This document shows positions 12,256 through 24,200 of a stretch of DNA of 64,000 nucleotides, piece after piece. A program made the translations under genes and the position numbers. How positions within the stretch are numbered: position 1 is the first letter of the stretch; each line of letters starts with the position of its first letter. Source of the DNA: Bryoerythrophyllum caledonicum (lineage: Eukaryota > Streptophyta > Bryopsida > Pottiales > Pottiaceae); the NCBI GenBank assembly GCA_963971425.1, contig OZ020525.1, positions 11,290,187-11,354,186 of the forward strand, in the 5' to 3' direction. Below the pieces are notes generated by a model. It ran no database searches. It was given only the letters and a program-made list of their open reading frames with translations, and was not told the DNA's origin.

Positions 12256-12815
12256 CTGGTTGTTGGTAGAAAGCCGCAAGTTATTTGCTCATAACTTTTT
12301 AAAAAATCAAATTTTGGCAAAAGTTTAGTATGTTTTTTGTCAAATTTTTTGGGTGTTTGTCGTGTCATACATTGGCATCTTCATGTTCATATCAATAATA
12401 TATTTTTTACATTCGCTACCTTTTTTAAGAAAATATATGATTTCTAATCTAGTTTCCAAATCCTGCTACAAAATTATGATCATGTGCCCAAAGAGATTAT
12501 AAATGTGTTATGAGTTATTATAGGATTTTAGAGTACTGCACTACAAATACAATGTGTAAGAGATACAAAAATATATATGCAATTTCCTAAGACAGTGTAA
12601 AGTACCTCACTGTATTTTATAATGCAAAAACATACATAATCAAACAATTCCACACTATCACTGAGGAATTCTAAAATCAAACATATCATATGGACCATCC
12701 AATATATAAATATTTACCACCCACCGAACGATAGACACATCTCAAACTACATTATACTAACGTACTTGCCACCTAAACTACGTGCATGCTCTACTATAGT
12801 ATATAGCTCCAGGGC

Positions 12816-15800
12816 TCAGAGCTCATCTTCTGGCGGAACGACTCCCTCCACGTGTCCAATGGCGCTACCTACCATAGCGGACAGTTCATGATCCTGCACT
12901 GGACGATCTCCCACATCTTCGATGCCAATGGACGCACACTCAACAAATCGGTAATTGCCAGGTACACCCTCCCGCGTATGCCTTACGCGATCATCATTGT
13001 AGAAAAAGCCATCTTCAGGATTGAAGGACATCTCTCGCTCTAATGAGAAGGCCCCCTGAAATGCAATGATGTCCTCGGATACGCTAGATCTTGGAACGGA
13101 AGGCAAACCTAGTCCGGTATCACTCTGAGTACCTCCGAACGTCTCTTGTGTCTCCGATACAGGCTCTGATTGAGAAGGCATCAAAGGCTGTCGAATCCTC
13201 CTCTGCACCGAAAAGAATTCCAATGAATCCAATTCTTCTTCCTCCATCTCCAGCCTAGGACCATCAAATGTACGCCCCCCTCCTGCCCCTGCCGCCAAAC
13301 CAACATCTACTACACCGGTATCTTGCATCCTCTCTGTAGGTGATGTAGACGTCTCCCGTGAAGTATCTCCCACCGCCCGCTGCGTTGATGGAATCGTCTC
13401 TCTTGGAGGAGACTGATGCACTCCATCTTCATCGGCGTCTGAACCACTGTCAGATGAGAAATCTTCAGTGGTACCTGAACGTGGCAATCTCTCATGTAAA
13501 CCATCTCCATCCTCATTGTCATCTTCATTCCTCACTCCACCAACCACCTCTTCGGTCTCAGGTACGATGTTGCAACCAGTACTTGTTCCACCAGTCCTGA
13601 CCAATAGTTGTCCTTGGAAATTGTCGGACAACTCATTGAACAGAAATGAAACTCTGTCTGTACAATCGTCAATGATGAAAACCTCAGATCCCTCGAAATC
13701 TCCTTCAAGGATCGTGGGAATGGCCGTAGATATGTTACACGCCACTAAACCCCAACCACGGGGCAAGTATGAGCCCACTAGTCTTGCCAGCTCTGATGGA
13801 GATCTCTCAAGTGAATCAACTTCAGAAGGTTGGCATGCTTCACTCCAGTGATCCAAGAAAACAAGAGGAAGTGGAACGTCTCCAGAAACATAGTTTGGGC
13901 CAGGAGATGTATCTACAGGGTGCTGCATACAAATCACAACATCGCCAATCGGTTGTACTACTTGCTCCAGACGCCCATTCTCTGTAAAATCGAGAGCATA
14001 GGGATTAACCGAGTTCGGATCAAATGCCCAACATCCACGTCGCATGGTACATCCCTCTGGAAGCTTCACCTTCGTGAAAAAGTCTTCGTTGGCATACACG
14101 GCCGCTGGTAACAAGAAGATGACGTTCCATCGTTCAATATTTGCCATCCATAATGACAGCTGTGCAAAAGCAGCGGATAACTGGGCGTCTCCCCAATGAC
14201 CATCTCCATGCCTCCCACCGCCACGTCGACAATCAATCACCCACAAACATGGTTTCCCCAACTCTATGTAGTCGGTGCGGAATAACCCTCTTCTACACCG
14301 AATCGGAATAAGATTCTCTGTGTCGCTCTGGCCTGGCCTCTTGACTTCCATCTGCCATTCCCAATTAGCAGTAGCCTGTCCTCCCACATCCACGGACAGT
14401 CCAATGTATCCACGCCCCCCTGCTGCAATGTCACCATAATGAAACCTGATGGAAGGAGGGATGAGGTAGCCTATGTCTTCCAGCTTAGACACCTTCCCCC
14501 GTACAGGAGCAGTCCAAGCTTTTTTCGTGGCAGCATTCAAAAGCTTTCCAAAGGTATCAAGTTGTGCGTTACTCCTCGGAAAATACTTCCCTACACGGAT
14601 ACGGAAGAACTCCTCCATGGAATCAGGTGTACTTTCCTTGTTCTCCACCATCAACCAACGGATGGAATTGATCACAGCTTCTCGTCTCTGATATCGATCA
14701 CAAACACCGGCAATCGTACGAGGATGTGGATTCTTGTCTTTCACACCGTCGAAGTAGTATGCTTGACGAGGTCTTACTCCATCCTCCGTCACCGGCTTCG
14801 CTGCAGCAGACTTTGCCAACCGAAGATAATATGGAATTGGAACCCTACCTAACGGCCTCAACCAATTCTGTGTCATCTCCTTTCTTGTTGGTCGTACGTC
14901 CACATTTGGATCCAGCTCTTTCTTCCTCGCCATGTCCTTCCACTTGTCCTCTTCATCCTTGCTGTAAAAGAGAATGCCATCTTCGTAGTCCTTGCATACT
15001 TGAATGATAGCTTCGAAGCAGTCATTGCTCGGATTCCATGCATGATTGGTCAGATCCTCCATGTTTTTGGCCAACCTCTTCACCGTGACAACTCCATCCC
15101 CCTTGGGTAACTTATGCACTGCACTTGCCGCACTCACCAAAGCAACAGCCCTACGTGCATCGTCCGCACGTAGTGTGCTATCAGGCCTCCCGTATAGATC
15201 CCAAATCTGACGGATCTTCCTCAAATCCTCCTCTATGGTAGAATATGAATGTCTTTGGAACTCCGCCACGTTGATTCGCGCAGACTTCTCAATGTAAAAG
15301 CGACGATCATCATATACGACAAAAGAGGCCTCCCGCCGCTCAAACGTGTCCAGATACTCGTTTAAAGGCATAGTACCATCTCTCCACTGCTGCTGTGCAA
15401 ACTTACAAGCTGCTACTATGTGTTGCCCATCCACCGGTTCCCAAATGATATGATCTTGAAGCCAAGAATACTGGGATCCCATAGCACCCTCTGCAGAAGC
15501 ACTCCCATGTGCAATGAACATGCGTTCAAACTCTCGTGCGGTACCTACCAACGGAAATGGCAGCTCTTCCTTCTCAACGACACCATCATCGGTGGTAGTA
15601 TGCACGATGTATCTGATCGGTCGAAGTACCAATCTACTCACCCGAGTCGCGGATTCTGGGTCTCGTAAGCGGTTGAATACTTCTATGACCCTCTTCTGTG
15701 ATAAAACCCGGTGGTTGGTTTCCGGATTCTCCACAGAGACAATGCGGTCTATGTGTGCCTTAAACACAAAATTCCCCCACACTGATCCTTTCGCAATCTC

Positions 15801-16781
15801 CTCTGTTGTAGGCACTGGTGCTTTTAAATTCATTGGAGTTGGAACATCCTGTGGTATCTCCGCATTGTCTTCAAAATCCTCCGGTATAGTGTCTGGAAGG
15901 TTGTGAAAATCTTCTTCCTCTGGCGCCATGGCTGACAAATCAGCTAAATCTCCCGGTGTAGATGTAGGGGCCGTACGATGACCATCAGACGTCCTGAGCC
16001 CCGACCTAGGAATCCTGCCACCCGATCTTGCACTTCTCCCAATCAACCTCCTCCCACTTGGATCCAAACTTGATGGGCCTTCTCTTGAACCAGAAGCTAC
16101 ATCACTGTCAACACGCCGTGGCCTCTTCGTAGGACGTCTACTTGTTATTGGAGGATTCGGTAATGTCTGTACCTCAGAAGATGTGGTGGGATGTTGGCCT
16201 CCACTTCCTCTCCCCCCCTCCAGTGGTCGCCAATCCAGTTGCAACGGCTCAGCAAGGATTCGATAAACTTCTGTTTCTTCTGGTTCCGCTGGTGGGGCTT
16301 GAGTTGTCGCATGTGATGGGTCTCTCTCTCGAAATGCTTCATATCTAATATGTTCCTCCATAATCTTCTTAGCCTTCAGCACCATCTCCGGTGATAACGC
16401 TAAACAGGCTAAGACGTTGTTGTGTCTAGCAGTACGTACCGCGAGAGAGATGTTCAACCAAAATGTCTGCAAGGATTTGAGGAATTTCACCTGACCTGGA
16501 TTTTGAAGAAGATTCAAAGGAACAGGTGCCAAAAACAACTTCTTCGAAAGAGAAGTCTTCACCTCCGATTGACCTGGACCCACTGCGCATGTAACGTATA
16601 CCATATCATCACGTCGAAGAGTGATTGCTTGGATTTTGCCAAAACTCTTTCCCAATGCCGATTTACGCTTCCCCAGCTCAAAGGGATAATCCGTCACCCA
16701 TAAGAAGGCGCTCGACCCATCCACTTCTGCGATCCACCAACCGTGGCTCTCCCAGATTCTATCAATATTTGGTGGTGCCAT
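12816..16781 (-). CDS. Transposon partner protein: ParB-like domain plus degenerate amino-methyltransferase-like fold
   Basis: A single uninterrupted frame. The longest start (16862) gives 1348 aa, but its first 27 codons overlap a repeat, so ATG 16781 (MAPPNIDRIW, 1321 aa) is preferred. Numbering from the longer form: a basic patch RRPTKRPRR (242-250, likely nuclear signal); residues 364-500 resemble a ParB/sulfiredoxin-type domain, with PVDGQH (476-481) where ParB has DGxHR; 860-930, LWVIDCRRGG then an amphipathic helix and NVIFLLP, resembles the motif IV region of beta-class DNA methylases; 1021-1080, SPSELARLV, GWGLVACNIST, EVFIIDD, matches the layout of the C-terminal motif X/I/II block (KPxEL, LDPFAGSGT, IGIEID). 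The catalytic DPPY and the FxGSG residues are replaced, so it may bind DNA or AdoMet without methylating. Residues 1100-1348 are acidic and Ser/Thr-rich. The ParB and methylase assignments are inferences from pattern and from similarity of layout to copy B. Confidence 0.6.
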   Translation of the reverse strand: MAPPNIDRIWESHGWWIAEVDGSSAFLWVTDYPFELGKRKSALGKSFGKIQAITLRRDDMVYVTCAVGPGQSEVKTSLSKKLFLAPVPLNLLQNPGQVKFLKSLQTFWLNISLAVRTARHNNVLACLALSPEMVLKAKKIMEEHIRYEAFRERDPSHATTQAPPAEPEETEVYRILAEPLQLDWRPLEGGRGSGGQHPTTSSEVQTLPNPPITSRRPTKRPRRVDSDVASGSREGPSSLDPSGRRLIGRSARSGGRIPRSGLRTSDGHRTAPTSTPGDLADLSAMAPEEEDFHNLPDTIPEDFEDNAEIPQDVPTPMNLKAPVPTTEEIAKGSVWGNFVFKAHIDRIVSVENPETNHRVLSQKRVIEVFNRLRDPESATRVSRLVLRPIRYIVHTTTDDGVVEKEELPFPLVGTAREFERMFIAHGSASAEGAMGSQYSWLQDHIIWEPVDGQHIVAACKFAQQQWRDGTMPLNEYLDTFERREASFVVYDDRRFYIEKSARINVAEFQRHSYSTIEEDLRKIRQIWDLYGRPDSTLRADDARRAVALVSAASAVHKLPKGDGVVTVKRLAKNMEDLTNHAWNPSNDCFEAIIQVCKDYEDGILFYSKDEEDKWKDMARKKELDPNVDVRPTRKEMTQNWLRPLGRVPIPYYLRLAKSAAAKPVTEDGVRPRQAYYFDGVKDKNPHPRTIAGVCDRYQRREAVINSIRWLMVENKESTPDSMEEFFRIRVGKYFPRSNAQLDTFGKLLNAATKKAWTAPVRGKVSKLEDIGYLIPPSIRFHYGDIAAGGRGYIGLSVDVGGQATANWEWQMEVKRPGQSDTENLIPIRCRRGLFRTDYIELGKPCLWVIDCRRGGGRHGDGHWGDAQLSAAFAQLSLWMANIERWNVIFLLPAAVYANEDFFTKVKLPEGCTMRRGCWAFDPNSVNPYALDFTENGRLEQVVQPIGDVVICMQHPVDTSPGPNYVSGDVPLPLVFLDHWSEACQPSEVDSLERSPSELARLVGSYLPRGWGLVACNISTAIPTILEGDFEGSEVFIIDDCTDRVSFLFNELSDNFQGQLLVRTGGTSTGCNIVPETEEVVGGVRNEDDNEDGDGLHERLPRSGTTEDFSSDSGSDADEDGVHQSPPRETIPSTQRAVGDTSRETSTSPTERMQDTGVVDVGLAAGAGGGRTFDGPRLEMEEEELDSLEFFSVQRRIRQPLMPSQSEPVSETQETFGGTQSDTGLGLPSVPRSSVSEDIIAFQGAFSLEREMSFNPEDGFFYNDDRVRHTREGVPGNYRFVECASIGIEDVGDRPVQDHELSAMVGSAIGHVEGVVPPEDEL

Positions 16782-16856
16782 AACGCAACACTCAAAAAAC
16801 CTGTGTATCATTACAAAACGATAGTCACTATTAGTATGGAATAAGAATTTTTGAAC

Positions 16857-17870
16857 CACCACTCATTGCACAATATTTTTGAACATGCAACACCCCTTGT
16901 CTACCTCTAAAAACTTTTGCACTACACAAGATCTAAATCCAATATCATCGTGTTAAGCATGTTGTTACTTCTTTGGTGAAATAGCATATTAGTCCAAGTC
17001 AATTATTTTCAATCATTGTCACACATTTTCTAGGAGAGTACCAGAAAACTTCTACCTTTCCACATAAAACTTTGAGAACTTCGTACGATTCACTTTTGAT
17101 TTTGCCTACAACATTATGCGATGTAAAACTTCTCATTGACCATTTGGATTCTCATTTCAAACGATATCAAGTTCACAAAAAACCATAACGTGAATTGAGA
17201 ATTTTTGAACCTCCACTCATTGCACAATTTTATTTTTTTATGCTACACCCCTTGTCTACCTCTAAAAACTTATAAACTACAGAAGATCTAAATCCAATAC
17301 CATTGTGTTAAGCATGTTGTTAGTTCTTTGGTGAAATAGCATATTAGTCCAAGTCAATTATTTTCAATCATTGTCACACATTTTCTAGGAGAGTACCAAA
17401 AAACTTCTACCTTTCCACATAAAACTTTAAGATCTTTGTATGATTCACTTTTGATTTTTCCTACGGCATTATGTGATGTAAACCTTCGTATTGACCATTT
17501 GGATTCTCATTTCAAACGATATCAAGTTCACAAAAAACCATAACGTGAATTGAGAATTTTTGAACCCCAACTCATTGCACAATTTTTTTGAATATGCTAC
17601 ACCCCTTTTCTAACTCTAAAAATTGGTATACAACAAAGTAACATCATGCTTAACATTATGGTAATTAATTTGAGACCACTTATAGTGCAAAAATGTGACA
17701 CCAATTGAAGTCAAAGTCTGCTGATCCAGAAAACGCAGTGAAGAAAATGAGCCTTTTCACTACTTCAAACATTATAATCTTTCAATCCGTGCGGTGAAAA
17801 TTTATGAAATTTTTTGAGCATATTATTTAATAGGTAAGGATTAAGATCCTACGGTTAAAACTACCAAAAA
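16857..17870 (+). repeat. 355-bp tandem duplication related to the TTAA MITE interior
   Basis: Two near-identical 355-base units (16857-17210 and 17211-17565) and a third, diverged part-unit (to about 17870) lie just upstream of the partner gene. Each begins '(c)ctccactcattgcacaa' and contains 'cacataaaactttgagaact' and 'ttctcatttcaaacgatatc'. The same words occur inside the three TTAA MITEs, but no TTAA/CCCCTAAAG ends are found here, so this is an internal fragment that was amplified. Confidence 0.7.
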
Positions 17871-18515
17871 AACTATATTTTGTCTTCCTTGCTAAATGCA
17901 CTAAAAACAAGCATTTTAAACGATTTTTGGTTGACATGTTCTCAACATCATTTATGGACCAAGGTACATTGGGTATCAATAGCGAGGGTATCACCACCAG
18001 GGTATGAGTTCATAGGTACCATTTCCAAGTTATCAACCGAGGTATCTAATGCGGGTATCAATTAGGGTTTGATATTAGGGTTTTGGAAATGTGGGTATCA
18101 ATCCTTTGCAATGGAGGATATCAATCCTTTGCAAGGTTGGGTTGTCCTACGAGGGGGGTGTGCGCGCGCACACCCCTGGCAGTAGTTTGAGGGAGGCTGT
18201 GAGTGTTAGAGAGGGTTTGGAGGAGGGTTTGAGAGAAGGGCTTGTGAGGGTGAGGAGAGTAGAGATGTGAGGGAGAGGAATGGAGGGGAGTTGTGAGGGA
18301 GAGAAGTAGTGGGCGACTAGGGTTTGGGTGAGAGAAGGAGAGAAGTTTGGAAGGTGTGAGAGATTGAGTGATTGAGAGGTGTGAGAGATTGAGAGGTGAG
18401 AGAGATGTGAGATTGAGAGGTGAGAGAGATGTGAGATTGAGAGGTGAGAGAGATGTGAGTGATTGAGAGGTGAGAGAGATGGAGCTTGGAGGCGAGCGCC
18501 CGCGCCGCGCCTGGG
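17871..18515. repeat. Low-complexity central region of the transposon, left of the gap
   Basis: Contains GGTATCA-type degenerate repeats (17960-18130), a perfect palindrome GTGTGCGCGCGCACAC (about 18159-18174), and a purine-rich tandem array (18340-18480) of about 24-27-base units based on 'gattgagaggtgagagagat'. No coding sequence. Confidence 0.6.
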
Positions 18516-18715
18516 NNNNNNNNNNNNNNNNNNNNNNNNNNNNNNNNNNNNNNNNNNNNNNNNNNNNNNNNNNNNNNNNNNNNNNNNNNNNNNNNNNNNN
18601 NNNNNNNNNNNNNNNNNNNNNNNNNNNNNNNNNNNNNNNNNNNNNNNNNNNNNNNNNNNNNNNNNNNNNNNNNNNNNNNNNNNNNNNNNNNNNNNNNNNN
18701 NNNNNNNNNNNNNNN
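18516..18715. other. Assembly gap (200 N)
   Basis: Exactly 200 N, so the true length is unknown. The gap lies between the two GTGTGCGCGCGCACAC palindromes, in GC-rich DNA. Any reading frame drawn across it is not real evidence. Confidence 0.99.
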
Positions 18716-18889
18716 TGGCCAGCCAAGCTTGCGCCGCGCCCCGAGGATGGATTCGAATCGCAGCGCAGCGGCGGGGCGTTTTTTGGATGGGTGCAGGTGC
18801 AGCAGCAGTTGGGGGTGTGCGCGCGCACACCTCTAGTCCACGGTTATTCCATGAGGTGTCGCGCGAACTCCATGGGACCTTTGGCTGCG

Positions 18890-19016
18890 GCGGCTCACGT
18901 TTAGTTGCGGCGGCTAGGGTTTAGTTGCGGCGGCTAGGGTTTAGTTGCGGCAGCTAGGTTTTGGGTGCGGCGGCTAGGGTTTGAGTGCCTAGGTGTGGCG
19001 GCTAGGGTTTTAGGTT
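18890..19016 (+). repeat. Tandem repeat of about 20 bp with telomere-like AGGGTTTAG words
   Basis: About five copies of 'tgcggcggctagggtttagt' with drift. Each holds AGGGTTT, as in the plant telomere repeat TTTAGGG, but the spacing by GC-rich 'ttgcggcggc' makes a telomeric origin unlikely. A second GTGTGCGCGCGCACAC palindrome lies just left, at about 18812-18827. Confidence 0.65.
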
Positions 19017-20108
19017 GTGCGGTGATGTGCCGTACTGAGGATTTAGTGCCATATTATTAACTTCACATTGACTTCAATTTGTGTGGTGTTGGTGTAATTA
19101 TTTCAGTTGAACGAAGGTTGAACTTACTAGTTGTTGACTGCTATATGTGTATTCATTCAACTTTGCAATTGTGTACATACTGAAGTTGGTGTCCTCATTT
19201 GTGTATTCTGGTATTGGTATTCACCTAACTCTATACTGAACTTCAATCATCATGTACGTATCCCTGAGTTCGCTCTATGCAGAATTGAAACAAAGTTAGA
19301 TGCTTACCAAATTTGCTAAAGTCTCCTCGATGTGCAAATTTCCTTCAATCTACACAATACACAAAGTTGACAGAAATTAGTGAATGGAGTCAAAACACAC
19401 ATGGCCTTAAGGTTTCGAATGCAAGAGAGCTCACCTTAGAAACTGGGAAGAGAAATGACCTCCAAATTTGCATAGAAACCTTATATCTATGTTGGAACCT
19501 TGTGCCTCAAGTTTACAAGTCAAAGTTTGACTTCTGAACTCTGGTCCTTTTGCTTTGTTCCTCTTTATGTTTAAACTTTTTACATATTATATTAAAATTT
19601 TGGGGTATATGTAATACGATGATACTTAGGAGGTTTTATCCCATAGTTTACCATATAAATTTTGTGCATGTGGTGCAGGTAAAGTGGGAAGGGTTAAAAA
19701 ACATGTTCAACAACAACGGAATGATGATTAAATGTCGAACACCATCAAGCATCAGTGCGTATACCGCTAACACCTGCAACGTATCTTGAGGTAAACTTTT
19801 ATTTTTATACAAGTTTAAGATTGAATGTTGATTGATCTTCTATACTATATTGTTTGTAGAATAACCTTTATGTGGATGTACAAACCTTTTTTTTTTAGCG
19901 ATTGTAATAAGTTCCAATGGTATCAGTAATAGCAAGTAGACAACATGGTTCATTTTCTTCCCTAAGTTCAGTGGATTCCCTTCGTTTCAATTCACTTGGA
20001 TTCTAAAAATCGCATCACACATGATCTAGATTCGTTATCATGTCAGAAATGATATAAGTTCCATTTACACCAATGTTCAGGGATGCAAAAGAGGTGTAGC
20101 ATATTTAA

Positions 20109-21043
20109 CCCCTAAAGGTGTCCAAAATGGGCTTTTTGAAAGTTCGGTCAAGTTCCTATGGTGTCAATTTCCACCATTTCTCTTTGAAATATTTTCTATA
20201 GAAAGGCATTACGAAGACTTTAGTGGGAAAATAATTTTTACCTAAATTGGACATTTGATCAAAACAATTTAGGGTTTTGAATTTCAAATGGGGAGAGCAG
20301 ACAAGTCGAGCACGTCCAAAAACTTTTGCTAGGACACTCTGTTGAATGTGAGATTTTCAGTACTTGCAAGTAATACAATTTCCCTTCATGTTGTCAAAAT
20401 AAGTTCTTGTTTTTAGCGAAAAATAGCATACCAACCCATGTCAAACATTTCACACATTCTCACTCGGTGTTGAGCAAGGTACCAAAAAAACTTCTTGTTT
20501 TTCAATTAAAACCGTGATATCTTTTTATATTTCACTTTTTATTTTTCCACAACATCATGTGGTGTAAATGTTCTTATTGACGATTTTGATTATCAATCTA
20601 AAACATATTAAGTTCACAAAAAATTACACTGTGAATTAACAACTTCCAAACTTCCACTCCTTGCATAGTTGTTTTGAATATGCTACAGCCATTCTCTACC
20701 TCTGAAAATTGGTGTACAAGGAACTAACACCATGCTTAACAAGATGGTTATGGATTTAGACCTTGTATAGTGCAAAATATTGACACCAAGTAAAGTCAAA
20801 GTCTGCTGATCCACTCCATGCAGGGAACAAAATGAACCATTTGCTTGACTTCAAACACTATAATTTTTCAATCCGTGCGGTCAAAGTTTATGAAAGTTTT
20901 TGAGTATGTTAATGAATAAGTCTTAATTGAGATCCTACGGTCAAAAGTTAGATAAAAGTTTTTGTTGCCTTTTTTGTTCATTGCGATGGAATCCAACAAT
21001 TTTGAAGTGTTTTTGGTGTAAAACTGTCATTGTATCTTCAGGG
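20109..21043 (+). mobile_element. TTAA-flanked MITE, copy 2 (935 bp), nested in the 12.8-kb transposon
   Basis: Flanked by TTAA at 20105-20108 and 21044-21047; it begins CCCCTAAAGGTGTCC and ends with a decayed CTTCAGGG. The interior aligns by eye with copy 1 in the same orientation. It lies between the two divergent genes of the transposon, about 220 bases upstream of the transposase start, so it inserted after or during the life of the larger element without breaking either frame. Confidence 0.78.
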
Positions 21044-21265
21044 TTAAAGACTCCATGCAAGGAATTCATGCTCTACAAATTCTTAATTTTTTTATTTCAA
21101 AGTTGTTTTATCAAAAGGTCCAATATCATCATCATATTTTGAACTGTAAATATGTGTTTAGAAACATATCTTTTATCAGATGAATGGTGCTTTAAAGGTT
21201 AACAATTAATACATGTATTTTGACTAATGTGTAGCCATAATGTTCCTATTTTTTGAACAGTTATA

Positions 21266-24200
21266 ATGGAGAGCCGCACGATTGGAACTCCTTTGATGCG
21301 GCCACACATCGAAAGGATCAATATGCCTTCTAATAGCTCTGTGGGGGCCCGATTAGTACGAGCAGTACGTGCAAGGCAAATTCAACAAAGATCTGTTGGG
21401 ATCACAACATCTGAATTGGAAAGAACAGTAGAATTGCTTTCAGAAAGAGGAGATGTGGTGGGCTTAGCAACGAGAGAGCATGCATTCAAAAGTGGCATGG
21501 AATTGAATGGGTCAAAGTTGTTCCCATTCGAGGTGGCGGTGCGTATCACTAGGGTAGATGATGCATTGCATTGGACCGGAGAGATTGTAGGAGAACGCCT
21601 TGGCATGTGTGTGGGCTTGATCATTCGTTGGCATCGATCTTTGCTGCGTGTAGTGGCTGTAGAACCTGATATCACAGGTGTCCATGGTGACATTGGATCA
21701 CAGATAGCGCCTACACAAGTGATGGCCCCAGAATTTGATTTTCCTGAGTTCATCAACACACCAGGATCCACCCAGAGGTCTCGACGCAGTAGTCATGCTT
21801 CAAACGCCATAGATGAAAATTCGCCGTTTTCCCAATCTACTCCCTCAAATATCCAAGATTTACCCCATGTAGATGGATTTGCTTATGTTAGACCAGCACG
21901 TCGTCCATATTCTATGCAAAATAGGAGAAGGAGAGATTCAAGGGAGTCATCATTGACAGAAGCTGCACCATCTAAGGTATCGCTTAGAAGCGTGCAAATT
22001 GCAATGGCACAAGGAGGATGCAAACGCAATTGTTTGAGAGACATTCCAGCAAGGTATCTATTGGACATGCGATATAATGCATGGGGTAATGAGTTTTCAG
22101 TTCGAAGTACGTGGATGAGACAAATGCTGGTTTCTTTTTACACAAGGACGGAAGGAACTCGTCGAGACAAGTTTGTAACAAAGTTAGATGGGAAAGAAGT
22201 TTGCAATGCTTGCTACGCTCTTGGGGTTGGATATTCACAGAGGCGTTTCAAGCAATTGAAGAAGGATTGTCTAATATATGGAAGAGTGACATCGATTCAC
22301 GGCAATACCCTTTCAGATCCGATAAGAGAGAGTACTAGAATGTCTGCAGCAGAGGCTTGCTTTAAATCGTTTGTCGATGAAGCTGGTTGTCCTCAACCTC
22401 ATCGTTGTATTCGCCGTAAGAGTGACAACGAAGTGGTGCCTCTCATTCTCCTTCCTATGAATACAGCCAAATTTGATGTATTCAATTACGTGAACGAGGA
22501 GGTCAAGAGAATTTGCAATGGAGAAACCATTTCTATGAGTTCGTTCCGGAGGTTGTGGCGCATCAAGTATCCCCACGTTCAGGTACCTCCATTCTCGAGA
22601 TTCTCAAAGTGTTATCATTGTTGGGAGTATAAATGTGCCATGGAGGGAACCACCAATGCGGATGCAAGGATAAAGATAAAGGAGTTGTTTATGTTGCATC
22701 TACGCAACCAGATGGAAGAACGTAGGCATTATTGGATATTCAAGAGGTCGTGTTATATTAGCCCTGAGTTGTACATGTGCATCATCGTCGATGGCATGGA
22801 CCAAAACACGACCATGGTACCGAGGATGCGTCAGACTGTGAAGAATATTGAACATCGGTTTGTGAAGACCCATCTGTGTGGTGCTCTTGTACATGGGATT
22901 GGTTTGTATTGCGACGTGTGGTTCGGGGCTCACCACAAACACGATAGCAACCAAGTCGTGAGTACATTGTTGTACGTGATTGGAGATGTGCTGCGGAGGA
23001 GGGGATTTTTGCCACCAACATTGCGGATTCAGGCCGATAACTGCACGCGTGAGAACAAAAACATTTATATGTTTGCTCTATGTGCTACATTGGTGGGATT
23101 GGGGTTTTTTCAGGAGGTGGAACTATCTTTTCTTATTGTGGGCCATACACACGAAGATATTGATCAACGCTTCAGTTGTATATCAAATACGTTGAAGAGG
23201 TCGGACGTGGATTCGTTGAAGGAAATGATGAGTCTTATAGAACGAGGAACATCTCCTACGGAGGCATTTGTTAGCGCCCGGCTGCTAGAGAATGTATGGG
23301 ATTGGAAATTGTTCATAACTCCTCACTTACTGACAGGTCAGGATTCATTGGTCGGCATAACATTTCCGCACCACATGCGCTTCTATATGGACAATCGAGA
23401 AGGGACTCGTGAGGTTCGAGTACAACACAAGCATTATTGCAAGGATCCATGGGGACCGGAGGCAGGGACGAAAACTTTGAGGTCGTTGCCAAGTAGGGAT
23501 GAGCAACCAGCGTTTGCGGAAGTATTTGGAGCAGACGAACGGGAGTTGAAGGCGTTGGATGACTTCATTGTATATAAAGAAAGGTGCATCCAAAGGTTGC
23601 AGCATGAGGACAAGAATCGTGAGGCAAAAGTAGAGGCTGAAAGATTGAAACTCTATTTAGCTGAATTTCCACACAAAGACCGTAGCAATGAGCATCGTTC
23701 CTCACCGTTTTGGCCTTCAGAGTTCTCCAACACCGGACCTACAGGGAGCGCATCTTTGGATGTAATAGATGGTGCAAGTGAAGAAAATCGTGAGATAGAT
23801 GTTGTAGAGCAGGTAGTGGCCATGCTTCCAAATGCCGAGGCTCGAGGATACTTTGGTCCTCGTAGAGGAAGACCCTCTAATCAAGCAGTGCGTAGGGCAC
23901 AACACACAGAGCGCAACTATGTTGAGGAACGCGCCGAAGAAGGAGCAATGTATGAAGGTAATCACGACCCATTTCCACCATTTAATCCACAATCTGATAT
24001 CCGTTGTGGACAGTTTGTAGCCTTGAGTGTTGATCGAGCAGAGATAGAAGGCGGTGTACCATTTTATGTGGGGAAAGTGATTGAGGAAGGAAAAAACCGA
24101 TGGAGACTTAAGATTAAGGTTTGTTGGTATTGGCCCATCATCCAAAGGGGGGTTGCTGATGGACATGGGTCTTCTGCACAACGGTATGCAAATTGCATGG

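Noticed and set aside
18121-18924. ORFs of 116-235 codons spanning the N gap
   Set aside because: Most codons are unknown (N), and the flanks are purine-rich tandem repeats and GC-rich palindromes.
18890-19016. Internal telomere repeat
   Set aside because: AGGGTTTAG words are separated by GC-rich text in a 20-bp unit; there is no uninterrupted TTTAGGG array.
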